This document shows, one piece after another, positions 22,621-29,908 of a DNA stretch of 34,749 nucleotides. Origin of the DNA: CAYSWS01 sp965603395 (GTDB taxonomy: Bacteria; Patescibacteriota; WWE3; UBA101185; UBA10185); the NCBI GenBank assembly GCA_965603395.1, contig CBFDCV010000005.1, forward strand, positions 1 through 34,749, in the 5' to 3' direction. Every line of letters starts with the position of its first letter. Positions within the stretch are counted from its first letter, which is position 1. Position numbers and translations under genes: made by a program. The notes under the pieces are model-generated. The model worked only from the letters and a program-made list of their open reading frames with translations. It did not search any database and was not told where the DNA came from.

Positions 22621-22968
22621 TTAATAAATAACATCAAGCCTTTCGAGCTCTTCGAATTGTACTTCCTGTGCCTTACCATTTATCGTTTTCAGGCGCCTGC
22701 CCCTGATGCGAAAACTGCTATTGTTTACTGTACTGTCTACCATGTCCAGGTATAGGCTGTGAAGCTCAAGTATTACACCCTCCGGCAGAAGGAATCTCAC
22801 CGGATATTGTTCTTGAGGGTTTTCACATAAGCCATGAAGAAGCAAAATCCACATTGTGAGTTCTACTTCTCTTGAGGGCAGTACTACAGCCTTACGCACT
22901 TGAATCTGAGGCAAGTCATCGGGTAACTGAGAAAAACAATACGCAATATCATTCGGAGTTAATAACAT
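22621..22968 (-). CDS. Conserved-looking protein of unknown function, second gene of an SD-driven pair
   Basis: 115 residues, soluble, no signal peptide. N-terminal LLTPNDIAYCFSQLPDDLPQ looks helical. The C-terminal half is beta-rich (PVRFLLPEGVILELHSLYLDM, then FRIRGRRLKTI). Not recognised. It has a consensus Shine-Dalgarno (AGGAGGT, 6 bases before ATG) and lies 16 bases after the previous stop, so the two genes form an operon with its own promoter and terminator. Confidence 0.7.
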   Translation of the reverse strand: MLLTPNDIAYCFSQLPDDLPQIQVRKAVVLPSREVELTMWILLLHGLCENPQEQYPVRFLLPEGVILELHSLYLDMVDSTVNNSSFRIRGRRLKTINGKAQEVQFEELERLDVIY

Positions 22969-22984
22969 GTTGTTACCTCCTGAT

Positions 22985-23314
22985 TTAATATTTTTCTTCG
23001 ATTACCCTTATCGGTATTTTATGGATCTCGTCACCGGCTATGTCTTCTTTGACCGCAATTGCATAGAATTTTTGACCATTGAAGGCTATGTCTATCGATT
23101 TGAGTGACTTCGGTACTCCCTCCAAAACAAAGCGTACGCATTTTGGAAGTTTTGGTACTGGGTTTTCTCCACATTCCATAGTCATCTCACAATTTACACG
23201 AGAGATGTCAGAAGGCTGACGTTTTACAGAATGAATTATGAGATTTTCAAAGAATGACGGATACGTGACAACCTGAGTAAAGCTGTTTAATTTGCTGTTT
23301 GCAGTAATTATCAT
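22985..23314 (-). CDS. Protein of unknown function, first gene of an SD-driven pair
   Basis: 109 residues, soluble. NCEMTMECGENPVPKLPKCVRF contains three Cys (two in CEMTMEC), and the rest looks like beta strands (SIDIAFNGQKFYAIAVKEDI, then IPIRVIEE). Not recognised. It has a strong Shine-Dalgarno GGAGGAG just before the ATG and a near-consensus promoter upstream. Confidence 0.7.
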   Translation of the reverse strand: MIITANSKLNSFTQVVTYPSFFENLIIHSVKRQPSDISRVNCEMTMECGENPVPKLPKCVRFVLEGVPKSLKSIDIAFNGQKFYAIAVKEDIAGDEIHKIPIRVIEEKY

Positions 23315-23363
23315 GATCTCCTCCGATCGATTTTGTATTTGTACTCAAGGCTTATTTACCGGA

Positions 23364-23392
23364 ATTATACTATGGGTTTGGTCATTTGGCAA
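23364..23392 (-). promoter_or_regulatory. Near-consensus promoter for the 22621-23314 pair
   Basis: On minus: TTGCCA (23392-23387), exactly 17 bases, TATAAT (23369-23364). It overlaps the last codons of the glycosyltransferase gene and gives a leader of about 40 bases ending in a strong Shine-Dalgarno. Confidence 0.8.
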
Positions 23393-24530
23393 ATTGCAGA
23401 GTGTGAGTTTTCCACTTCTCTATCACAAATTCGGAAAATCTATTTTTAAAGTTTTCTTTGGAAAATCTTGTGGTTGAATCTATTATCTCCTGTGAATCAA
23501 AACCACCTTCATTAATCTTTTTATCAAACTCTTTTATCTTTTGTACCAGGCTAGCAACGTCCAAATCATTAAAATACATACCTGTTTTGCCATCAATCAC
23601 AGTTTCTAAATGCCCGGCAGAGGCGTGTACTAAAGCTGGATGCCCATGCGATAGCACCTCAAGAGGAACAATGCCAAAATCCTCATCTTTGACAGCATTT
23701 ATTAACCCAAGGCACTCGCCCATTATTTTATGTTTTTCTTTGTCACTAACCCTACCAAGAAAAACGATATTATCAGCAGCCATGGATTTAAGCTTAGATT
23801 CTTCGCTGCCTGAGCCAATAACATGAAGCGTAAGATCAGGAAGGTTGTTAAAAGCCTTTATGACAAGGTCAAAGTTTTTATATGCCACCAGTCTGCCCGC
23901 CGCTAAATAAAATTTCTTGCCACCTACAGCATCTCCACTTCTTGTAGAATCGGGAGGTAATTCAACCGGAGGATTTATGACCGTGGAATCGCGGTTGTAA
24001 AACTTTTTGATCCTGCCCTGAATTTCCTTAGAATTTGCCACTAAGTAATTAGGTCTTTGGGCGGCAGAAAAATCCCACATTCTTAAGAAATGATCGATGA
24101 TTAAAACAAAGGGATAGAAGTACCAGCGGTTCCTTTTAGTGTTTTCGACAGAGTAATTGTATAAGAATCTGGGAGGCGTGTGAATGTAAGAGATATGTAG
24201 CTGATCAGGTTTGGTTAGTACGCCCTTGGCGTATGAGCTGCTGTCGGAAATTATGATGTCATATTTACTAAGATCAAAAGATTCAAACACCAGAGGATTT
24301 AAAAAAGTAAAATACTTAGAGAGCGCAGGTACGTTCCTAAACACCGATCCAAAGGTTTTTGGTGTAATCACCTCTTTTGAATTTATAGCATCGGAAAAGT
24401 TTTCCGGTTTGTAAACACTGGTATAAATGGGAGCTTCAGGAAACAATTCACTAATGGCTTCCAATGTTTTTTCAGCCCCACCGTACTGGATAAGATAATC
24501 GTGAATTAAAACTACCTTAGGCTCGCTCAT
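23382..24530 (-). CDS. GT4-type glycosyltransferase
   Basis: 382 residues, GT-B fold, family 4 (RfaB/WbaZ-like). N-terminal VVLIHDYLIQYGGAEKTLEAI is the acceptor-side start, followed by YIHTPPRFLYNYS. The C-terminal domain has LAAGRLVAYKNFDLVIKAF, LHVIGSGSEESKL and the nucleotide-sugar E-x7-E motif EDFGIVPLE. Probably transfers a sugar to a surface glycan, but the substrate is unknown. TATAAT lies 7 bases before the ATG with no Shine-Dalgarno. Confidence 0.92.
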   Translation of the reverse strand: MSEPKVVLIHDYLIQYGGAEKTLEAISELFPEAPIYTSVYKPENFSDAINSKEVITPKTFGSVFRNVPALSKYFTFLNPLVFESFDLSKYDIIISDSSSYAKGVLTKPDQLHISYIHTPPRFLYNYSVENTKRNRWYFYPFVLIIDHFLRMWDFSAAQRPNYLVANSKEIQGRIKKFYNRDSTVINPPVELPPDSTRSGDAVGGKKFYLAAGRLVAYKNFDLVIKAFNNLPDLTLHVIGSGSEESKLKSMAADNIVFLGRVSDKEKHKIMGECLGLINAVKDEDFGIVPLEVLSHGHPALVHASAGHLETVIDGKTGMYFNDLDVASLVQKIKEFDKKINEGGFDSQEIIDSTTRFSKENFKNRFSEFVIEKWKTHTLQFAK

Positions 24531-24537
24531 GAGACCT

Positions 24538-24543
24538 ATTATA
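24538..24543 (-). promoter_or_regulatory. -10 element of the glycosyltransferase (leaderless)
   Basis: TATAAT on minus ends 7 bases before the ATG; the upstream antiporter gene stops only 3 bases before this element. Confidence 0.6.
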
Positions 24544-24545
24544 TA

Positions 24546-25511
24546 TTATTGGATAGCCATGTAATACTCTAAGCCTACAAAAAGGACATAAACCACTAGA
24601 AGAGCCACAGCTTCTTTTTTGTCGATTTTCTCATCACTTCTGGAAAACGTAAGGAAAAGCAGCAGCGTTGAGATAACAATCAATATGGTGGAAAAACCAA
24701 AATGTGATCTACCCAACTCAATTGGATATATAACAGCTGCTGTTCCTAACACTAAGGTTGAATTAGCCACTACACTCCCTATAACATCGCCCGTTATTTC
24801 TTCTTCATTCCCGTCAGTATTTATAATTCCCAACACAAAGGCAATTTCCGGTAAGGACGTCCCCAAAGCCGTAATAGTAAGCCCAATAAATCCTAAACTG
24901 ACATTGAGGTTCTCACTTAGGTCTATTGCTGACCGCACAATTCCCTCGCTAGCTAACAGCAGCAAAGCAAGAGAAAAAACAAATAATACGCCCTCTTTCC
25001 AAACATTGGTTTTTTCTAACTTTAATCTATCAACAAACGTTTCAAGGACAGTGCCCCTCTTTAGCACCGACCTTGTGTAATAGAAATATCCAACTATAAG
25101 CAGTAGCCCGTCTATTCTGGAAAGAGTTCCGTCGAGGGCCATAGCTAAGGCTAGAAGTAGAAAGAAAGTGGTGTAATAAATATCCTTAGATCTTATGATA
25201 TTTTTAGTGGAAAGACTATGTCCGGCCAAGACGGGGATAGCAATTATTAAAGTGAGCAGCGCCAGGTTTGAGCCAATAGCATCACCATAAGAGAGTATGG
25301 TGTTTTTTTCAACCCCGGCAGTTATAGCTACTACAAATTCGGGTAATGAAGTAGCTAAAGATATGACCAAAAAGCTTATGGTGTACTCGGAGACGTTAAA
25401 CATGTGGGCCAACTTGGTGGAAGAATCGATAAATATCTTTATTGCTTTTGAAATTATTAGTGCTGAAATCAGCAGAACAACTATATTAACAGGCAGAGAA
25501 TGTAAATTCAT
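24546..25511 (-). CDS. Na+/Ca2+ exchanger-type cation antiporter (CaCA, YrbG-like)
   Basis: 321 residues, about ten membrane helices in two inverted halves. The alpha-1 repeat ATSLPEFVVAITAG with DAIGSNLALL and the alpha-2 repeat GTSLPEIAFVLG with TGDVIGSVVANS carry the acidic and polar cation ligands. A short charged loop (NTDGNEEEITGD) lies between the alpha-2 parts. It is divergently transcribed from a Ca2+-type P-type ATPase with only 29 bases between the start codons, suggesting joint control of calcium export. Confidence 0.92.
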   Translation of the reverse strand: MNLHSLPVNIVVLLISALIISKAIKIFIDSSTKLAHMFNVSEYTISFLVISLATSLPEFVVAITAGVEKNTILSYGDAIGSNLALLTLIIAIPVLAGHSLSTKNIIRSKDIYYTTFFLLLALAMALDGTLSRIDGLLLIVGYFYYTRSVLKRGTVLETFVDRLKLEKTNVWKEGVLFVFSLALLLLASEGIVRSAIDLSENLNVSLGFIGLTITALGTSLPEIAFVLGIINTDGNEEEITGDVIGSVVANSTLVLGTAAVIYPIELGRSHFGFSTILIVISTLLLFLTFSRSDEKIDKKEAVALLVVYVLFVGLEYYMAIQ

Positions 25512-25523
25512 AATCTTAATAGT

Positions 25524-25529
25524 TATGTT
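25524..25529 (+). promoter_or_regulatory. Possible -10 element of the P-type ATPase gene
   Basis: TATGTT, 11 bases before the ATG at 25541, in the 29-base divergent gap. The antiporter promoter must overlap here or lie inside the ATPase gene. Confidence 0.4.
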
Positions 25530-25540
25530 AGCATAAACAT

Positions 25541-27973
25541 ATGCAAGAAAAAGGCCTTACTTTTGATGAGGTGGAAAGAAGAATACAAGATCACGGACTA
25601 AATGCTTTACCGGAAAAACCACCTCCGAGTAATTTTAGTTTAGTAATGAGTCAGCTGAAGAGTCCCCTTGTTTATGTTTTACTGGCCGCCGGACTTGTTA
25701 CCTTGTTTTTGCACGAATATACCGATTCTTTGGTCATTGCCATTGCCGTCTTTATTAATACAGTACTGGGATATGTGCAGGAAAAGCGGGCAGGGCAGGC
25801 CCTGAGGGTATTAAAAGAGCTAATTCACCCCGAGGCTAAGGTCATCAGGAATGGGGAGATGCAAACCATAGACGTGACTCACTTGGTTCCCGGAGATTTA
25901 GTGATTCTTAATAAGGGAGATAAAATCCCGGCTGATGGAAAACTCACACACGCCAACAGACTTTTTATGTCAGAGGCCATACTTACCGGAGAATCAGTAC
26001 CTGTTACGAAAAGCAAAGATGATGTGGTGTATATGGGTACGGTGGTTACCGCCGGACAAGCAAAATTTGTGGTTGAAAAAACAGGAGTTGCCACAGAGGT
26101 GGGTAAGATTGCTCAGAGCCTGGAAGTTATAGAAGGAGAGACTCCCCTAAGAAAACAGATAGTTAAATTCAGCCAACATCTTACTATCCTGATAATATCC
26201 CTAACCTTACTAACATTCGTGGTTGGTCTGCTCCACGGTATAAGTATCAGGGAGATTTTTACTACCTCTGTAGCCTTGGCAGTATCAGCTATACCGGAGG
26301 GGCTATTAGTTGGTTTGACAGTAATTCTTGCTATTGGTATGCAGAGGATTTTAGCCCAAAAAGGATTGGTTAGAAACTTAGTTTCAGCCGAAACCCTAGG
26401 TGGTGTGACAGTTATCTGTATGGACAAGACGGGCACTCTTACACAAGGTCGTATGCAAGTAACCGATATTATTGGGAATGAAAGCGAACTCGTTTTACAA
26501 ACGGTTATAGCTAATGATTTGGACGATCCTATTGTGATCGCTGCCTATGAGTGGGGTGTAGAAAAAAGGAATATTGATGAGGAACACTATGCGAGATTAG
26601 ATAGCATACCTTTTGATTCGGAAAATAAGTTTTTTGTTAGTTTAAATAGGTTCGATGAAGATAATAATATATTGTTGGTTAATGGTGCCCCCGAGATCTT
26701 ATTGGAAAAATCTACTTTGGACGAGGGTGAGAAAAAGTTATTACTAGAGCAAATTGAGAATCTAACTACACAAGGCAAAAGAGTATTGGGTTTTGCTAGA
26801 AAAATGGTGGAAATAGATATAAACGAGCTGAAAATGGAGGATGTAGATGGAGATTTGGAGTGGGTAGGTATGATTGCTTTTTCGGACCCTGTTAGAACTG
26901 ATGTGAAAGAATCGCTTGAAAAAACTAAAAAGGCTGGAATTAAGTTGGTGGTGATAACCGGAGACTATCCCAAAACTGCCGTGTCAATTTTGGGACAGAT
27001 CGGTATTGAGGTGACAGAGGAAGATATTATACTCGGGAACTTATTGGACAAGATGAGCGATGAGGAATTATCAAATAGGTTATATGTGAACGACAATGTA
27101 AAAGTTTTTGCTAGAACAAAGCCTGAACAAAAGTTAAAAATCGTACAAATCTTAAAGCATAAAAACGAAATAGTGGCCATGATGGGAGATGGAGTAAACG
27201 ATGCTCCCGCCATTACAGCGGCTGACATTGGCATAGTGGTAGGAGAGGCTACTGATGTAGCTAAGGAGTCGGCGGATTTGGTTTTGTTGGATTCCAGCTT
27301 TAAGACTATTGTACTAGCTATAGAGGAAGGGCGCGGCATCTTCGATAATTTGAGAAAAATGATCTTATATCTACTAAGCGATGCTTTTGTGGAAATAGTT
27401 CTAGTCTTGACGGCTATTATGGTCAAACTTCCCTTGCCAATAACAGCCGCTCAGATTTTATGGGTAAATCTGGTATCTGATGGTTTTCCCAATCTGGCGC
27501 TAACTGTTGATCCTAAAGCCCCAGGGACGATGAACAAGCCCCCACGGTCACCAAAGGAGCTATTAGTGTCCCCATGGATGAGGACCCTAATACTTATTGT
27601 TTCTTTAACAGGCGGGTTTTTCGCTGTTGCGCTGTTCTACTACTCTTATACAAAATCCGGCAGTTTGGAGTTAGCCAGATCTGTAGCTTTTGCTACTGTA
27701 GGTATTAACTCCCTCACCTATGTGTTTTCCATAAAAGCTTTAAAGGATCCATTTTGGAAAGCTCAGCCTTTTAACAATGTCTGGCTGTTGCTGGGCGTAG
27801 TAGGAGGAGCGTTGTTGCAGGTAGCCCCCTTTGTAATTACTCCTCTGAGAAATATGTTTAAAGTTGTTCCAATCGGCAATTACTGGTTTGTGGTGGTGGG
27901 GGCTTCAGTTCTTATGTTTATTGTTATAGAATTGTCGAAGGTAATATTTAGATTTAAGCTGGAAGTCAAGTGA
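25541..27973 (+). CDS. Ca2+-type P-type ATPase (P2 family)
   Basis: 810 residues, cation pump with standard domains: cation-ATPase N-terminal domain, actuator with TGES (149-152), TM4 with PEGL (252-255), phosphorylation site DKTGTL (Asp295), nucleotide domain, hinge MGDGVNDAPA, and a C-terminal membrane block (TM5-TM10). The TM6 segment WVNLVSDGFPNLAL keeps the N-x3-D of calcium pumps, and TM5 has SDAFVEIVL. These ligands favour calcium over Na+/K+ or H+, though Mn2+ is possible. Its stop overlaps the next gene as GTGA. Confidence 0.94.
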   Translation: MQEKGLTFDEVERRIQDHGLNALPEKPPPSNFSLVMSQLKSPLVYVLLAAGLVTLFLHEYTDSLVIAIAVFINTVLGYVQEKRAGQALRVLKELIHPEAKVIRNGEMQTIDVTHLVPGDLVILNKGDKIPADGKLTHANRLFMSEAILTGESVPVTKSKDDVVYMGTVVTAGQAKFVVEKTGVATEVGKIAQSLEVIEGETPLRKQIVKFSQHLTILIISLTLLTFVVGLLHGISIREIFTTSVALAVSAIPEGLLVGLTVILAIGMQRILAQKGLVRNLVSAETLGGVTVICMDKTGTLTQGRMQVTDIIGNESELVLQTVIANDLDDPIVIAAYEWGVEKRNIDEEHYARLDSIPFDSENKFFVSLNRFDEDNNILLVNGAPEILLEKSTLDEGEKKLLLEQIENLTTQGKRVLGFARKMVEIDINELKMEDVDGDLEWVGMIAFSDPVRTDVKESLEKTKKAGIKLVVITGDYPKTAVSILGQIGIEVTEEDIILGNLLDKMSDEELSNRLYVNDNVKVFARTKPEQKLKIVQILKHKNEIVAMMGDGVNDAPAITAADIGIVVGEATDVAKESADLVLLDSSFKTIVLAIEEGRGIFDNLRKMILYLLSDAFVEIVLVLTAIMVKLPLPITAAQILWVNLVSDGFPNLALTVDPKAPGTMNKPPRSPKELLVSPWMRTLILIVSLTGGFFAVALFYYSYTKSGSLELARSVAFATVGINSLTYVFSIKALKDPFWKAQPFNNVWLLLGVVGGALLQVAPFVITPLRNMFKVVPIGNYWFVVVGASVLMFIVIELSKVIFRFKLEVK

Positions 27974-28455
27974 CTACGCACTTAATTGATCGAAAATCTG
28001 CTTTATGGGGCTATTTAACCGATGACATCAAGGGCTTGATTGTAGACGGGGAGTTGCTGGTTAAACACGCTCAACAGGACCAAAGAAAAGTATCAGACTT
28101 TTCTTATCTAGTATTCCCCTTTTCTAAAGCTTATGAAGGCTACTTAAAAAGGCTATTTTTGGATTTGGATTTGATCCAGGAAGATGAATACTATGGTGAA
28201 GAGATCAGGATAGGTAGGATACTTAACCCTCACTACAAAAAAAGCAGTAAAAATGTGTTCAGTAGATTATGCGGTTCTGCAAAAGAAGGCGAAGCTATGG
28301 CAGAAAGAATGTGGATGGTTTGGCGTAAAGGTAGAAATCAGGTATTTCATTATTTCCCCCATAATTTTAGGAAGCTGAGCTATAAAGAGGCTGGTGAGAT
28401 CATAGAAGAGTTATTGGCCGCAATGAGTCTAGCTGTTGAGAATTGCGAGTTATAA
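27970..28455 (+). CDS. HEPN-like small protein translationally coupled to the P-type ATPase
   Basis: 161 residues from a GTG overlapping the ATPase stop by 4 bases. All-helical in appearance, with FSYLVFPFSKAYEGYLKRLFLDLDL in the middle. A conserved-looking GRNQVFHYF near residues 121-129 contains R122-x4-H127, the HEPN RNase-type motif. The segment KAYEGYLKRLF resembles N-terminal parts of RnlA/Abi-type toxins. This could be a HEPN nuclease, a toxin remnant or a binding adaptor. No antitoxin gene is adjacent on +. Assignment is by motif only. Confidence 0.6.
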   Translation: MTTHLIDRKSALWGYLTDDIKGLIVDGELLVKHAQQDQRKVSDFSYLVFPFSKAYEGYLKRLFLDLDLIQEDEYYGEEIRIGRILNPHYKKSSKNVFSRLCGSAKEGEAMAERMWMVWRKGRNQVFHYFPHNFRKLSYKEAGEIIEELLAAMSLAVENCEL

Positions 28456-28496
28456 AAAAGATCTGAATCAAGTTAGGGGCTCCCCTGATTCAGATC
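28454..28496 (-). terminator. Intrinsic terminator after the 28504-28785 gene
   Basis: Eleven-bp stem GATCTGAATCA/TGATTCAGATC (28460-28470/28486-28496), with an inner AGGG/CCCT stem. T-run TTTTTT is on the minus strand only. It also forms in the 3' end of the HEPN-like transcript. Confidence 0.82.
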
Positions 28497-28503
28497 GTAT
28501 TGA

Positions 28504-28785
28504 TTAAGCGTTAAATGTCCACAAAGTTTTCTTAGTAGATTTGGACGCGCCTTCAATTTCGGAGTCTTTCCGTTTAATTTTTTTCTCTCTTTCCAAGTCT
28601 CTTAAAATTTCCCCTAATGTTTTAAAAGTCATTAAGATATACTTATTTACTTTGTTATAAAGATACGAGGAAGATAAATACTTGTCAGTGCCTTCCTTGA
28701 TATTCGCCCCCCGTAATATGTCCAGTACATAATCTGAAATCACGGTTCGTATAGCTAAACGAAAGTGACGAATTATTGTGAGCAT
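28504..28785 (-). CDS. Small basic protein of unknown function with strong Shine-Dalgarno
   Basis: 93 residues, positively charged: LTIIRHFRLAIRTVISDYVLDIL, then KYLSSSYLYNKVNKYILMTFKTLGEIL, then a Lys/Glu-rich tail. Helical and basic, so nucleic-acid binding is possible, but I recognise no family. AAAGGAGGAGG precedes the ATG and a terminator follows the stop, so it is a monocistronic unit. It is divergent from mnmA. Confidence 0.6.
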   Translation of the reverse strand: MLTIIRHFRLAIRTVISDYVLDILRGANIKEGTDKYLSSSYLYNKVNKYILMTFKTLGEILRDLEREKKIKRKDSEIEGASKSTKKTLWTFNA

Positions 28786-28817
28786 GCCTAACCTCCTCCT
28801 TTGGGGGGTAGTTTATG

Positions 28818-28823
28818 TATAAT
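28818..28823 (+). promoter_or_regulatory. -10 element of mnmA
   Basis: TATAAT ends 11 bases before the mnmA ATG, predicting a leader of about 5 bases. No -35 and no Shine-Dalgarno. Confidence 0.6.
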
Positions 28824-28834
28824 CTGTTAGTTAT

Positions 28835-29908
28835 ATGATAGCAAAGAATATTAAAAAAAGAATTGCAGTTGGTCTAAGCGGGGGTGTGGATTCTTCTGTA
28901 GCCGCCCTGATACTTAAGGACCAAGGACACGATGTTACCGGCGTATATCTTAAGTGTTATGAGAAAGATACTGAGGGTTGTGCATCTGATGAGGATAGGG
29001 TTTCCGCTGTTACTATCTGCAGCCAGTTAGGTATCCCCTTTGCCTACCAAAACTACAAAAAAGAGTACAAAAAGCAGGTGATCGACTACTTTTATAGTGA
29101 GTACAAAAAGGGCAGGACTCCTAACCCTGACATCATTTGTAATACGGATATCAAGTTTGGGATGTTTTTGGATTGGGCGTTGGAGCAGGGGTTCGATTAT
29201 ATTGTAACCGGTCATTATGCCAGGGTTGAAGAAAATGGAAAGGTGAAGTTGCTCAAAGGTAAGGATGGTAAAAAGGACCAGTCGTATTTTTTGTACCGGT
29301 TAAATCAGAAGCAGCTGTCTAAGGTGTTATTTCCTTTGGGTGAGATGACAAAAAAACAGGTAAGAGCTATGGCTAAAAAAGCCGGTTTAAAAACCCATGA
29401 CCGCCCTGACAGCCAAGGAATTTGCTTTATTGGGGAGGTTGATATCAAAAAGTTCTTACAAAAAAGGATCAAACTTAATAAAGGAAAAGTATTCCATGTG
29501 AATGGCGGGGAAGTTGGAACACATGAGGGTGTTTGGTTTTATACCATTGGTCAAAGGCACGGTTTTAAGATTAAAAAGTACTTTGGACTCCCCCTTTATG
29601 TAGTAGACAAAAATGTAAAGGAGAATAAGCTGATTGTAGGTTTTGCAAAGGACGCTTTGAAAAAGGAGTTTGCCATTGAGGATCTGCATTGGATTTCAGG
29701 TGAGGAACCGGAAGAGTTGAAAAAGAAAGGCAGGATATTTTGTAAGACCAGAATTAGGCATCTGGGTAATATACACAAAGCAATCTTTACCAAAGAAGGA
29801 GACAAGCTCAAAGTGGTTATGGAATCCCCTTCTTTTGGCGTAGCACCAGGGCAAAGTACCGTTTTGTATAAAGGGGACGAGGTGTTGGGTGGGGGTATTA
29901 TTTCCTAG
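28835..29908 (+). CDS. mnmA: tRNA-specific 2-thiouridylase MnmA
   Basis: 357 residues. It thiolates U34 of tRNAs for Lys, Glu and Gln using sulfur delivered ultimately from a cysteine desulfurase. PP-loop SGGVDSS (15-21), first catalytic Cys102 in DIICNTDIKF, second Cys197 in SQGICFIG, and C-terminal SPSFGVAPGQSTVLY. Standard length. Sulfur would come from a desulfurase such as SufS at the left end of the window. The stop overlaps the convergent secreted-protein stop by 4 bases. Confidence 0.96.
   Translation: MIAKNIKKRIAVGLSGGVDSSVAALILKDQGHDVTGVYLKCYEKDTEGCASDEDRVSAVTICSQLGIPFAYQNYKKEYKKQVIDYFYSEYKKGRTPNPDIICNTDIKFGMFLDWALEQGFDYIVTGHYARVEENGKVKLLKGKDGKKDQSYFLYRLNQKQLSKVLFPLGEMTKKQVRAMAKKAGLKTHDRPDSQGICFIGEVDIKKFLQKRIKLNKGKVFHVNGGEVGTHEGVWFYTIGQRHGFKIKKYFGLPLYVVDKNVKENKLIVGFAKDALKKEFAIEDLHWISGEEPEELKKKGRIFCKTRIRHLGNIHKAIFTKEGDKLKVVMESPSFGVAPGQSTVLYKGDEVLGGGIIS

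Noticed and set aside
24619..25080. 153-codon plus-strand frame inside the antiporter gene
   Set aside because: It lies antisense to a well-motif-supported CaCA protein and has no Shine-Dalgarno or -10 that fits.
26965..27426. 153-codon minus-strand frame inside the P-type ATPase
   Set aside because: Shadow of the hinge and TM5 region; Ser/Thr-rich composition typical of antisense frames.
28460..28496. Terminator for the plus-strand HEPN-like gene
   Set aside because: The T-run follows the hairpin only on the minus strand; on plus it is followed by GTATTG, so it is assigned to the minus gene.
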